Positions 52,688 through 61,695 of a stretch of DNA of 64,000 bases are shown piece after piece. Source of the DNA: Arthrobacter sp. ISL-5 (lineage in GTDB: Bacteria > Actinomycetota > Actinomycetes > Actinomycetales > Micrococcaceae). The notes beneath the pieces are model-generated. The model was not told the DNA's origin. It made no database searches and saw only the letters and a list, made by a program, of their open reading frames with translations. Position 1 is the first letter of the stretch, and each line of letters opens with the position of its first letter. The translations under genes were made by a program, and so were the position numbers. Location of the stretch: contig NZ_JAGGPM010000028.1 of the NCBI RefSeq assembly GCF_018613835.1, positions 62,001 through 126,000 on the forward strand, given 5' to 3'.

Positions 52688-55600
52688 GCCGCCCCGCGGA
52701 CCTCCCTGCACCAAGGTTCAGTCCCGAAGATCTGTCCGTCCTGCTCGGCGAGAAGAACGTGCCCACCGCAGAACAGTCAGCCATCATCTCCTCGCCGCTG
52801 ACCCCCCGGCTTGTTATTGCCGGTGCGGGTTCGGGCAAGACCGCCACCATGGCCGACCGGGTCGTGTGGCTGGTCGCCAACGGCTGGGTGAAGCCGGAGG
52901 AAGTCCTTGGAGTCACCTTCACGCGGAAAGCCGCCGGCGAGCTGGCAAGCCGCATCCGGGCCAAGCTGGCCGCACTGCAGCGGATCGCGGAAGCCGATGC
53001 CGGCAACGCGGTGTTTCCGGCCGGCCTGCTCAGCGCCGACGCGCTGGAACCTAAGGTCTCCACGTACCACTCCTTTGCCAGCGGCATCGTGTCCGACTAC
53101 GGGCTCCGGCTTGGCATCGAACGTGACGTTGTCCTGCTGGGCGGGGCACAGGCCTGGCAACTTGCAAGCGAGGTCGTCGAGGCGTTCGACGGCGACTACT
53201 CCCATTTCCGGGTAGCCAAGTCAACACTCGTCAAGGCCGTCATGCAGCTCGCCGGCGAGTGCGCAGAGCATCTCCAGGACCCCGCCGGGGTTCACGACTG
53301 GCTCATGCAGCGGCTGGCAGAATTCGATGCCCTGCCGTACGTGGCGGAGGCGAAGAAGAATCCCAGCCAGGCCGCCGGGGAGCTGGGCGCCATGCTTCGA
53401 ACGCGGGCGAGCGTTGCGGAGCTCGTGGGCCGGTACTCCGAGGCCAAAAGGGCCCGGGGTGCCCTCGACTTCGGCGACCTCGTGGCGCTCGCCGCCAGGG
53501 TGGCCCGCGAGATTCCTCTCGCCGCGGAGATGGAGCGTCAACGCTACAAGGTGGTGCTCCTGGACGAATTCCAGGACACCTCGCATGCGCAGTTGGTCCT
53601 CTTCTCCAGGCTGTTCGGAGACGGTCACGCCGTCACGGCTGTGGGCGACCCCAACCAGTCGATCTATGGCTTCCGCGGCGCGTCCGCCGGTCAGCTGTTC
53701 CACTTTGTCAGCGAATTCCCCGTCCGGCTGGATGACGGGGAGGAAGGGCCGGCCCGGTTTAGCCCGGCCCCGACCTCCTACCTGACCACCGCCTGGCGGA
53801 ACGGGCGGAACATCCTGGCGGCGGCCAATGTCATTTCGGCACCGCTGAGCGCCGCTGCCGCTCAGGCCGGTCCGGCCGGAGAACGGACGTCAGCCGCGTC
53901 CGTCGAGGTGCCGCCCCTGCAGCCCAGTCCGGCCGCCGTTCAGGGCCGGGTGATCCTTGGACGCTTCGCCACGGATGAGGATGAGGCCGCCGCCATCGCA
54001 CGGGACCTGCTGAAATACCGGGTCACCGACTTCGATCAGTCATCAACTGCATCACCTGTGCCGCCGGCCATGGCCGTGCTGTGCCGCCGGCGGGCCCAGA
54101 TGGAGTGCATCAGGCGCGAGTTTGAGGCGCAGGGGATTCCCTACGAAATCGTGGGTCTCGGCGGCCTGCTGGACACGCCTGAAATCGTCGACCTGGTGTC
54201 GACGCTTCGGGTCCTTGCTGACCCAGGCCGGTCGGATTCCCTGATGCGGCTGCTCGCCGGTGCACGGTGGCGGATCGGCACTGCTGACCTCATGGCGTTT
54301 CGAGACTGGTCCGCATTTCTGGCGCGGCGCCGCGGACAGAGCGCGGCCGACGATGCGGCGGCAGCGGGCGGGAGCGACGAGCCGCCGGCCGACGTCGTCA
54401 TCGAGGGTGACCTTACCGACGCTTCCAGCCTGGTTGAAGCCCTGGACTGGCTGCCCAAGGAGGGCTGGACCTCGGCACATGGCCGCACGCTGACAGCCCC
54501 GGCGCGGGACCGGCTGCAGAGGCTGGGCACGGAACTCAGGCAGCTGCGCGGACTATTGGGGGAGGACCTGACCACGCTCCTGGGTGAGGTGGAGCGGGCC
54601 ATGCTGCTAGACATCGAGGTTGCCGCGCGCCCCGGGTTCAGCATTCACCAGGCGCGAAGGAACCTGGATGCGTTCCAGGATGCGGCTGCCGGATTCCTGC
54701 AGACGTCCCACCGCGTGGACGTCCTCGCGTTCCTCGCATGGCTGGAAGCCGCAGCCGCCGAGGAAGGGGGCCTCGACGTTCCGCCGGCAGACGTTAACCA
54801 TGAAGCTGTCCAGCTGTTGACCGTGCACGCTTCCAAAGGGCTCGAATGGGATGTCGTCTTTGTTCCGGGCCTCAACAGCGGGGCCTTCCCCAGCAGCCGT
54901 GATTCGCGGTGGAGCAGCGGTTCCGCCGCATTGCCCTGGCCCCTCCGCGGCGACAGGGCAGACCTTCCGCAATGGGATCTCGACCAGCCCGACCAGAAGG
55001 GGTGGCTGGACGCTGAGAAGGACTTTAAAGGCGCCGTCCAGGCCCACGGCGAAGCCGAGGAACGGCGGCTGGCCTACGTTGCGTACACAAGGGCCAAACA
55101 CGTGCTGTGGGTTTCCAGCGGTGCGTGGGTCGGCGGCCGCGGCGGAATGGCCGAGATGTCGCCGTTCCTCGCCGAGCTGGGACCGCTCGCCGGGATCGGA
55201 ACAGCCGCGGGCACGCTACCGGGCCCTGCCGCCACAGCAGGGATCCACCCCGACTCCGTGGACGAGGAGTCCCTTCCGGACGAGAGCCCCCTGACGCGGG
55301 ACCTTGAAGTCGCCATCTGGCCGTACGACCCCCTCGAAGGCCCTGTTGATCCGCGCACCGGCAAAAGGCTTCGGCTCGTTCCCGGGCGGCGGGCGGCCAT
55401 GGACTCCGCTGCGAGCCGGCTGCGGACCGAAATAGGGGCCATCCAAGAGTTGGCCTTTGACGGTCAGCCGGAGCTTGACGCTCAGCCGGAGCGGCCGGAG
55501 CTTATCGGCCGGCCGCGAACGCCGCTCCGACCCCATGCTGCTGGTTGGGCACGGGAGGCTGCGCTGCTCCTGGAGCGCCGCGCCCGCCGTGCGCAAAGCC

Positions 55601-56211
55601 GGGACGTCCACTTGCCCGGGCACATTTCCGCATCCACCCTCGTTGACCTCGGGGAGGATCCCGGGGCTGTCCTGCAGCGGCTGAGGAGACCCGTGCCGCG
55701 CGAGCCGGGGATGTCCGCCCGCAAGGGCACGGCGTTCCACGCCTGGGTCGAGGAGTACTTCGGAACAGCAGGCATGCTGGACCTCGATGAAGCGCCCGGA
55801 TCTGACAACCACATAGACGAGGCGTACGGCCTTGAGGACATGGTCGCCACGTTCAGGGATTCCCCTTGGGCACACAGGTCTCCGGCCCACGTCGAGGTGC
55901 CGGTCGAAACCCGGGTCGGCGAAGTCGTGGTCCGCGGGCGGATCGACGCCGTGTTCCGCGATGCCGACGGCTGCTGGGACCTCGTGGACTGGAAGACCGG
56001 CAGGCGGCCGTCCGCCGGGCAGCTGAAAACGAAGAGCGTGCAGCTCGCTGTCTATCGGTTGGCTTGGGCGCGGCTCAAAGACGTGCCGCTGGATGAGGTG
56101 CGGGCTGCCTTCTACTACGTAGCGGACAACCACGTGGTTCGCCCCCATGACCTGGCGTCGGGGGCCGAGCTGGAGGGAATTGTCGCGTCGGCCTTTGCAG
56201 CCCCGGGTTAA
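52684..56211 (+). CDS. adnB: AdnB-like helicase-nuclease subunit (UvrD-like motor, RecB-type nuclease)
   Basis: A 1175-residue partner of AdnA and the probable lead translocase. Walker A is GAGSGKTA (residues 47-54), motif Ia region VTFTRKAAGELASRI, Walker B VVLLDEFQDTSHAQL (about 293, intact), and GDPNQSIYGFRGA and LLTVHASKGLEWDVVFVPGL are motifs III and V. TRAKHVLWVSS is motif VI. The nuclease domain near the end is VRGRIDAVFRDADGCWDLVD followed by WKTGRR, again Asp-x-Lys. The ATG at 52684 overlaps the adnA stop (ATGA); a longer start would lie inside adnA. The two proteins act as a heterodimer on DNA ends. Confidence 0.9.
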   Translation: MSRPADLPAPRFSPEDLSVLLGEKNVPTAEQSAIISSPLTPRLVIAGAGSGKTATMADRVVWLVANGWVKPEEVLGVTFTRKAAGELASRIRAKLAALQRIAEADAGNAVFPAGLLSADALEPKVSTYHSFASGIVSDYGLRLGIERDVVLLGGAQAWQLASEVVEAFDGDYSHFRVAKSTLVKAVMQLAGECAEHLQDPAGVHDWLMQRLAEFDALPYVAEAKKNPSQAAGELGAMLRTRASVAELVGRYSEAKRARGALDFGDLVALAARVAREIPLAAEMERQRYKVVLLDEFQDTSHAQLVLFSRLFGDGHAVTAVGDPNQSIYGFRGASAGQLFHFVSEFPVRLDDGEEGPARFSPAPTSYLTTAWRNGRNILAAANVISAPLSAAAAQAGPAGERTSAASVEVPPLQPSPAAVQGRVILGRFATDEDEAAAIARDLLKYRVTDFDQSSTASPVPPAMAVLCRRRAQMECIRREFEAQGIPYEIVGLGGLLDTPEIVDLVSTLRVLADPGRSDSLMRLLAGARWRIGTADLMAFRDWSAFLARRRGQSAADDAAAAGGSDEPPADVVIEGDLTDASSLVEALDWLPKEGWTSAHGRTLTAPARDRLQRLGTELRQLRGLLGEDLTTLLGEVERAMLLDIEVAARPGFSIHQARRNLDAFQDAAAGFLQTSHRVDVLAFLAWLEAAAAEEGGLDVPPADVNHEAVQLLTVHASKGLEWDVVFVPGLNSGAFPSSRDSRWSSGSAALPWPLRGDRADLPQWDLDQPDQKGWLDAEKDFKGAVQAHGEAEERRLAYVAYTRAKHVLWVSSGAWVGGRGGMAEMSPFLAELGPLAGIGTAAGTLPGPAATAGIHPDSVDEESLPDESPLTRDLEVAIWPYDPLEGPVDPRTGKRLRLVPGRRAAMDSAASRLRTEIGAIQELAFDGQPELDAQPERPELIGRPRTPLRPHAAGWAREAALLLERRARRAQSRDVHLPGHISASTLVDLGEDPGAVLQRLRRPVPREPGMSARKGTAFHAWVEEYFGTAGMLDLDEAPGSDNHIDEAYGLEDMVATFRDSPWAHRSPAHVEVPVETRVGEVVVRGRIDAVFRDADGCWDLVDWKTGRRPSAGQLKTKSVQLAVYRLAWARLKDVPLDEVRAAFYYVADNHVVRPHDLASGAELEGIVASAFAAPG

Positions 56212-56234
56212 GGCGCCTTGGGTTAAGGCGCCTT
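56205..56234. terminator. 15-bp tandem duplication forming a hairpin and carrying stop codons of both convergent genes
   Basis: GGGTTAAGGCGCCTT occurs twice in exact tandem (56205-56219 and 56220-56234). Because AAGGCGCCTT is self-complementary, the two copies form a 10-bp stem with a GGGTT loop. The first copy gives the adnB stop (TAA at 56209-56211) and the second gives the stop of the opposite-strand kinase-like gene. There is no T-tract, so terminator strength is uncertain. Confidence 0.65.
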
Positions 56235-57605
56235 AGCGTCCACGATGGTGATGGCTGTCGTGGAGGTGTCGTCGGCGGAGAGCGGCTTGGGCTGCGTCGG
56301 CGCTTTGCTGTCGCGCGGGTGGTCTTCTGAGTCCGGGCCGGCAGCCGCGTCCACGCTGCCGCCTGCATCCACCGCGCCGGCCGCGGCCACGGTGTCAGGA
56401 GCGTCCACAGCGGCGGGAGCATCCGGCGCATTGGCCGTGTCCTCGTCGGCCGGGATGGGCATGACGTGAACGGCCGGCATCGGTTCGGAGACGTCGGTGG
56501 CTGCCGGCGCCGCAATCAGCTCGGCCGGAACCGGACCGCGTGAAACCGGGGCAGCTGAAACCGGGTCGTCCGCTGCCGATCGGGGCGCACCTGAAACCGG
56601 CACACCTGAAACCGGCCCAGCTGAAACCGGTGCAGCAGATCCCGGCGCAGCCGCCGGTGACGGCAGGGGCTCCACACTGATGGGCTGCCCGCCGTGCTCT
56701 GCAATGTCGTCCGCCAGCGTGGCCAGCATGCCTTCCGCCTCGGCAATCATCTCGGCATCGGCGGCGGCAATTCCCTTGACCAGATATTGCGCCAGCGCGA
56801 ACTCCGCGGACAGCGCCGCCCTCCGGAGCAGGTGACTGTCGGGTGCGTCGCGGCGGTGTTCGGTGTAGTGGCGCACCACCGCCTCCACGAAGTCGTGCTC
56901 GTTGGATGCCACGAGCCAGGCGAGGTCGTCGGCGGGGTCGCCGATTCGCAGATCGGTCCAGCCGGTGACGGCGGTGACCCGGTCCTCCTCGACGAGCAGG
57001 TTGTCCTCGTGGAGGTCGCCGTGGACCACGCACGGATTGAAGCGCCACAAGGACACGTCCTCCATGGCGTGCTCCCAGCGGCGAAGAAGCAGGGGCGGAA
57101 TCTTGCCCGTGGTCGCGGCCATGTCGAGCTCGTTCAGCCTGCGCTGGCGGAACTCGTTGGGGGTGTAGCTCGGCAGATCGGCGTTGCTTACCAGGGCACG
57201 GGGCAGGTCATGGATGGCGGCCAGGGCCGTTCCGATCTCCTTCGCCAGCTCCTGTGACCCCGCTGTCAGCTCCTCAACCGTGCGCGTGGAGCCATTGAGG
57301 TGGGAGTACACAAACGTGCTCAGGTTCTGCTGGCGGACGGTCCCGGCCACGGTCGGCATCAGAAAGGGAAGGTCCGCCCGGATGGCCGGGGCGAAGGCCC
57401 GCAGCACCAGGAATTCGGTCTCCAGCCGCGTGCTCGCCTCCGCATGGCGGGGCGAGCGGACCCGCCAGCGCTTGCCTTCGGAGTCGAGCAGGAGAGCCGA
57501 ATCGAAGTCCGCCGGATCATCCGGGGCGGAACTCACTGCAGTCGGGCTCAGTCCGGGGACTGCCGCGGTTGCCACAGCTGCCAGTTCGATCGGTTCTCTT
57601 CTCAC
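56223..57605 (-). CDS. APH-fold phosphotransferase-like protein with degenerate active site and repetitive tail
   Basis: A 460-residue protein from a GTG at 57603-57605 (VRREPIELAAVATAAVPGLS). The first ~280 residues fold like aminoglycoside/macrolide phosphotransferases. The catalytic loop is intact (VVHGDLHEDNLLVEEDRVTA), but the Mg2+-binding Asp of the usual I-D-W motif is Gly (AVTGWTDLRIGDPADDLAWL), and the nucleotide-binding Lys position reads Arg (RWRVRSPRHAEAS). This suggests a weak or inactive kinase. Residues ~315-400 contain Ser/Pro/Val repeats (SAAPVSAGPVSGVPVSGAPR). In actinobacteria a homologue commonly sits between adnB and nudC, so a resistance label is inappropriate. A larger reading frame upstream overlaps nudC and is rejected. 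Confidence 0.82.
   Translation of the reverse strand: MRREPIELAAVATAAVPGLSPTAVSSAPDDPADFDSALLLDSEGKRWRVRSPRHAEASTRLETEFLVLRAFAPAIRADLPFLMPTVAGTVRQQNLSTFVYSHLNGSTRTVEELTAGSQELAKEIGTALAAIHDLPRALVSNADLPSYTPNEFRQRRLNELDMAATTGKIPPLLLRRWEHAMEDVSLWRFNPCVVHGDLHEDNLLVEEDRVTAVTGWTDLRIGDPADDLAWLVASNEHDFVEAVVRHYTEHRRDAPDSHLLRRAALSAEFALAQYLVKGIAAADAEMIAEAEGMLATLADDIAEHGGQPISVEPLPSPAAAPGSAAPVSAGPVSGVPVSGAPRSAADDPVSAAPVSRGPVPAELIAAPAATDVSEPMPAVHVMPIPADEDTANAPDAPAAVDAPDTVAAAGAVDAGGSVDAAAGPDSEDHPRDSKAPTQPKPLSADDTSTTAITIVDAKAP
56549..56640 (-). repeat. Imperfect TGAAACCGG repeats in the kinase-like protein tail
   Basis: TGAAACCGG recurs about five times at spacings of about 15-45 bp and encodes Pro-Val-Ser-x-Gly-type units on the minus strand. 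It accounts for most of the low-complexity linker. Confidence 0.75.
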
Positions 57606-57758
57606 GCTTCCACGGTAGATTGACTCGCGTTCAAGACAACGATGTGTCGCGGCGAGTCTTGAGATCCAGCCGAAATATGAGCCTTCCGCCGCCTGAAACC
57701 GGGCCGCCAGGGGCCTGCGGAAATGTGAATTGTCACCCCGAGTCAGTACGGTGGATAC

Positions 57759-58811
57759 ATGAGTCATGCGGAGGCCGCTGCGCCGGTCAGTCAGCAGTTG
57801 GGCCGGTCGCCGGAAAATCAGCTGTCCAAGGGTGATTTGCCGGCCAACCACCTCTTCGACACCGTACTGCCGGTGCGCCCGGCCCTGGTGAACCGCGGAT
57901 CCGTTGAGCGGATGAAGCCGAATCTCGTCGAAGACCTGCTGGCGCGCGGCGGCGCCCAAGCCATGGTCCTCTCCGGCAGGCACGGCCTCATCCACCGTGA
58001 CGCCCTTGTCCTGACGGACGCCGCCCGGCTGCTGGATCGGCTCCGAAGTGCAGACTCCGGACCCTCGCTCGTCATCTACCTTGGCTCTGCACTGGAGAAC
58101 TCCGACCTGCCGGCAGGGACGGAGATCCTGCTCTTCATCCTGCCCGCGCCGGTGGATCCGGGCACCGCAGGACTCCCCTCGGGCGCCACCTGGGAGGGAT
58201 TCCGCGACGTTGCCGCCCGGCTGGATCCGACCAACACGGCCCTTTTCGTAGAAGCCAGCGCCATCGCCAACTGGCATGCCAGCCACACCCATTGCCCCCG
58301 GTGCGGCGCCCCGACCACCGTGGAGACCGGGGGATGGGTCCGGCGCTGCCCCGTTGACAACTCCGAACACTATCCCCGGACCGATCCAGCGATCATCGTC
58401 ACAGTGGTGGGCCCGGACGACCGCCTGCTCCTTGGCGGCGGAGGGCCCCTCGATGCCAAGAACTACTCAACACTTGCCGGTTTCGTGGAGCCGGGGGAGT
58501 CGCTCGAGCAGGCAGTGGTCCGCGAAATTCACGAGGAAGTGGGTGTGCGCGTCAGGGCCTGCCAGTACCTCGGATCCCAGGCATGGCCCTTCCCGGCGTC
58601 ACTCATGCTCGGTTTTACCGCCGTCACGGATGATTCCGAGGCAAAGCCCGACGGCGTGGAGGTCACCCGTGCGCGGTGGTTCAGCCGGGAGGAACTCCAG
58701 GAGGCTGTGCTGAGCGGCGAGATTGTCATTTCCACCAGGCTCTCCATCGCACGGTCCCTGATCGAACACTGGTACGGCGGCGTCATCCAGGACCGGCCCG
58801 CCGACGAATGA
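57759..58811 (+). CDS. nudC: NAD(H) diphosphatase / NAD-cap hydrolase
   Basis: NudC cleaves NADH to NMNH and AMP and also removes NAD caps from RNA. The 350-residue protein has an N-terminal beta domain, then a zinc ribbon CPRCGAPTTVETGGWVRRC whose fourth ligand may be His or missing, as only three Cys are seen. The Nudix box is GFVEPGESLEQAVVREIHEE followed by VG, a canonical GX5EX7REUXEEXGU. The trailing SQAWPFPASLMLGF is the SQPWPFPxS motif specific for NADH pyrophosphatases. The ATG is at 57759; divergent from the kinase-like gene and followed after 125 bp by uvrD2. Confidence 0.93.
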   Translation: MSHAEAAAPVSQQLGRSPENQLSKGDLPANHLFDTVLPVRPALVNRGSVERMKPNLVEDLLARGGAQAMVLSGRHGLIHRDALVLTDAARLLDRLRSADSGPSLVIYLGSALENSDLPAGTEILLFILPAPVDPGTAGLPSGATWEGFRDVAARLDPTNTALFVEASAIANWHASHTHCPRCGAPTTVETGGWVRRCPVDNSEHYPRTDPAIIVTVVGPDDRLLLGGGGPLDAKNYSTLAGFVEPGESLEQAVVREIHEEVGVRVRACQYLGSQAWPFPASLMLGFTAVTDDSEAKPDGVEVTRARWFSREELQEAVLSGEIVISTRLSIARSLIEHWYGGVIQDRPADE

Positions 58812-58936
58812 CCGGACGGACACACGGCGGATTGCACCGGACCGGCCTCGCCGCCGTGAATCAACCGCCGTGAACCAGCCGCAGTGACATCTGCCGGCGC
58901 GAGCACCCTATCCATCCCATCGACTGAGCAGCAGAA

Positions 58937-61069
58937 GTGACTACAGAAATTCCTGAAGGCAACGACTCCCTGGAGGACCGCATCCTCGGTGGCCTCGACG
59001 CCGAGCAGCGGGAGGTGGCCAGCACCCTCACCGGCCCGCTCTGCGTACTCGCGGGGGCCGGAACCGGCAAGACCCGTGCCATCACGCACCGGATCGCGTA
59101 CGGCGTGCACTCCGGGGTCTACAGCCCGCAGCGGCTGCTGGCCGTGACCTTCACGGCACGTGCTGCCGCTGAAATGCGCAGCAGGCTGCGCGACCTCGGC
59201 GTGGGCAATGTCCAGGCCCGGACCTTCCACGCCGCCGCGCTCCGGCAGCTCCAGTTTTTCTGGCCACAGGCGGTCGGGGGGACGCTGCCAAACCTCCTGG
59301 ACCACAAGGCACAGATGATCGCCGAGGCCGCGCGCCGGCTCCGGCTCAGCACGGACCGGGCCTCCATCAGGGATCTGGCGTCCGAGATCGAGTGGGCCAA
59401 GGTGTCCATGCTGACGCCTGCCAACTACCTGGAAAACGCCCAGGACCGCGGCAACCCGGGCGGCTTCGACCTCACAGCCGTGGCCAGGGTCTTCCAGTCC
59501 TACGAGGACGTCAAGACCGACCGGAACGTCATCGACTTCGAAGACGTCCTGCTGATTACGGTGGGCATCCTTCAGGAAGACCCGAAGGTCGCCGCCACGG
59601 TCCGCGAACAGTATCGGCACTTCGTCGTGGACGAGTACCAGGACGTGTCCCCGCTCCAGCAACGCCTCCTGGAGCTGTGGCTGGGCGGCCGGGATGAACT
59701 GTGTGTGGTGGGCGATGCCAGCCAGACCATCTATTCGTTCACCGGCGCGTCTCCCCGCCATCTGCTCGGCTTCAAGGGCCTGTACCCGAATGCCAGCGTG
59801 GTCAAGCTGATCCGTGACTACCGTTCAACGCCCCAGGTGGTGAAGCTGGCGAATGACCTGCTGGCGGCCCGCCGCAGCGGAGGCCCGGCGGCGGATGCTG
59901 CTTGGGCCGCACCGCTGAAGCTGGTTGCCCAGCGGAACCCCGGTCCGGCGCCGCAGTTCACCGAGTGCTCAGACGACGAAGCAGAGGCGGCTACCGTGGC
60001 CGCCAAGATCCGCGGCCTGCTCGACGCCGGCACACCGGCCAGCGAAATTGCCATCCTGTTCCGCACCAACGGCCAGTCCGAAGCGTACGAACAGGCGCTG
60101 GCCTCCGCGGGAATCGGCTACCAGCTGCGTGGCGGCGAGCGTTTCTTCGCCCGCAAGGAAGTGCGCGACGCCATCCTCCAGCTGCGCGCGGCCACCCGCG
60201 CCGTCGCGGAGTCGGCGCCGCAGCCGCTGGGCCAGCTCGTCCGCGACATCGTTGCATCGCTGGGGTACACGGACTCCGCGCCCCACAGCGGAGGCGCGCT
60301 GCGGGAGCGCTGGGAATCCCTTGCAGCCCTGGTGGCACTGGCCGACGAGCTCGTGCTGAGCCGCGGCCCGGAGTTCAGCCTCTCGGACTTCGTCAACGAG
60401 CTCCAGGAGCGGTCACTGGCCCAGCACGCGCCCACGGTGCAGGGCGTCACGCTGGCGTCCCTGCACGCCGCGAAAGGCCTGGAGTGGGATGCCGTGTTCC
60501 TGGTGGGGCTGAGCGAAGGCCTCATGCCCATTTCGTTCGCCGACACTCCGGAAGCCGTGGACGAGGAACGCCGCCTGCTGTACGTCGGCATAACCCGTGC
60601 GCGCGAGCACCTGGCACTGTCCTGGTCCACCGCGCGGACACCGGGCGGCCGCGCCAACCGGAAACCGTCACGCTTCCTGGACGGGCTCCGGCCGGATTCC
60701 GTGGCCAGTTCCAGCGTACGCGGCAAGGGTGCCTTGCCCCGGCGGAAGGCAGCCGCGCCAGCGTCCTGCCGGGTCTGCGGCACCATGCTGGCCAGCGGCG
60801 CCGAACGGAAGGTGGGCCGCTGCAGCCAGTGCCCGCCGACCTACGAGGAGCAGACCTTCAACGCGCTGCGGGAGTGGCGCAAGGAAGTCGCCCTGTCAGC
60901 GGAGGTTCCGGCCTTCGTGGTCTTCACCGATGCAACCCTCACGGCGATTGCCGAGGCCCGGCCGGCGTCGCTGGAGGAACTGGCCCGTCTCGCGGGCGTG
61001 GGCCCGTCCAAACTGGAGAAGTACGGCGAAGCCGTCCTCGCGGTCCTGGTGGAAAGCACCACGCTCTGA
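58937..61069 (+). CDS. uvrD2: UvrD2-type superfamily 1A DNA helicase with tetracysteine and HRDC domains
   Basis: A 710-residue 3'-5' DNA helicase. Walker A is AGAGTGKTRAI (residues 39-49), Walker B VVDEYQDVSPLQQR, and later GDASQTIYSFTGA, SLHAAKGLEWDAVFLVGLSE and YVGITRAREHLALSWS complete the SF1 motifs. After the motor comes a tetracysteine module CRVCGTMLASGAERKVGRCS then QC, and a C-terminal HRDC-like domain (LTAIAEARPASLEELARLAG). This architecture is that of mycobacterial UvrD2, in which the tetracysteine motif is needed for full helicase activity and the HRDC domain is dispensable. The GTG at 58937 is the start; the stop overlaps the next gene. Confidence 0.93.
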   Translation: MTTEIPEGNDSLEDRILGGLDAEQREVASTLTGPLCVLAGAGTGKTRAITHRIAYGVHSGVYSPQRLLAVTFTARAAAEMRSRLRDLGVGNVQARTFHAAALRQLQFFWPQAVGGTLPNLLDHKAQMIAEAARRLRLSTDRASIRDLASEIEWAKVSMLTPANYLENAQDRGNPGGFDLTAVARVFQSYEDVKTDRNVIDFEDVLLITVGILQEDPKVAATVREQYRHFVVDEYQDVSPLQQRLLELWLGGRDELCVVGDASQTIYSFTGASPRHLLGFKGLYPNASVVKLIRDYRSTPQVVKLANDLLAARRSGGPAADAAWAAPLKLVAQRNPGPAPQFTECSDDEAEAATVAAKIRGLLDAGTPASEIAILFRTNGQSEAYEQALASAGIGYQLRGGERFFARKEVRDAILQLRAATRAVAESAPQPLGQLVRDIVASLGYTDSAPHSGGALRERWESLAALVALADELVLSRGPEFSLSDFVNELQERSLAQHAPTVQGVTLASLHAAKGLEWDAVFLVGLSEGLMPISFADTPEAVDEERRLLYVGITRAREHLALSWSTARTPGGRANRKPSRFLDGLRPDSVASSSVRGKGALPRRKAAAPASCRVCGTMLASGAERKVGRCSQCPPTYEEQTFNALREWRKEVALSAEVPAFVVFTDATLTAIAEARPASLEELARLAGVGPSKLEKYGEAVLAVLVESTTL

Positions 61070-61689
61070 TGCCCGGCACGCCGCAGACCACGCACGACGG
61101 CGCCCCCGTTGTGGTGCGCCGGTCGGCCCGCCGGCGCCGCACCGTTGCCGCCTTCTGGGAGAACGGCACGGTGGTTGTGGCGATTCCGGCCCACTTCAGC
61201 AGGACTCAGGAAGCCGAATGGGTCCGCCGGATGCTGGAGAAGCTCAGGGCCCAGGGCGACAAGCAGTCCAACGGCAAGGGCCGGCGGCGCCCCTCATCGG
61301 ATGAGGCCCTGGCCGGCCACGCCGCCCACCTCTCGGCAACGTACCTGGGCGGCAAGGCAAGGCCGACGTCGGTCCGCTGGGTCAGCAACCAGAACTCGCG
61401 GTGGGGTTCGGCCACTCCCGCTGACGGCTCCATCCGGCTTTCAGACAAGCTCCGCCCGATGCCGCAGTGGGTCATCGATTACGTGTTGCTCCACGAGTTG
61501 GCACATCTGCTGGTGGCCGGGCACAACGCTGCCTTCTGGAAGCTGCTGGAGGCCTATCCCGAGACCGCGCGCGCCAAGGCGTTCCTGGAGGGCGTGGCGT
61601 TTGCCACAGCCCGCGGGCTGCCGGACGAAGGCGGCAGCCCGCATGGGCAGGCCGACGACGCCAGGCTGCCCGCCGCCGTCGGCCCTTAA
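61069..61689 (+). CDS. SprT/YgjP-like zinc metalloprotease (M48/DUF45 type)
   Basis: A 206-residue protein starting at the last base of the uvrD2 stop (TGATG), so it is translationally coupled to the helicase. The core zinc motif is VLLHELAHLLVAGHNAAFWK, i.e. HExxH plus the downstream His of the gluzincin-like YgjP/WSS1 group. WVSNQNSRWGSATPADGSIR is the conserved RWG.....G.I segment of DUF45. Relatives in this group include DNA-protein crosslink proteases; in this DNA-repair neighbourhood that role is plausible but inferred. A long in-frame reading further upstream lies within uvrD2 and is not real. Confidence 0.87.
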   Translation: MPGTPQTTHDGAPVVVRRSARRRRTVAAFWENGTVVVAIPAHFSRTQEAEWVRRMLEKLRAQGDKQSNGKGRRRPSSDEALAGHAAHLSATYLGGKARPTSVRWVSNQNSRWGSATPADGSIRLSDKLRPMPQWVIDYVLLHELAHLLVAGHNAAFWKLLEAYPETARAKAFLEGVAFATARGLPDEGGSPHGQADDARLPAAVGP

Positions 61690-61695
61690 CCGTTC

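Noticed and set aside
56223-57605. Aminoglycoside or macrolide resistance enzyme
   Set aside because: The fold matches, but key active-site residues are changed and the conserved genomic position argues against a resistance gene.
57606-58370. Upstream extension of the APH-like gene to more than 700 residues
   Set aside because: It would run antisense through nudC. The GTG at 57605 gives a normal N-terminus just before the conserved domain.
59902-61068. Long N-terminal extension of the SprT-like protease
   Set aside because: It runs inside uvrD2 in another frame and is Arg/Pro/Gly-rich; the TGATG overlap at 61069 gives the real start.
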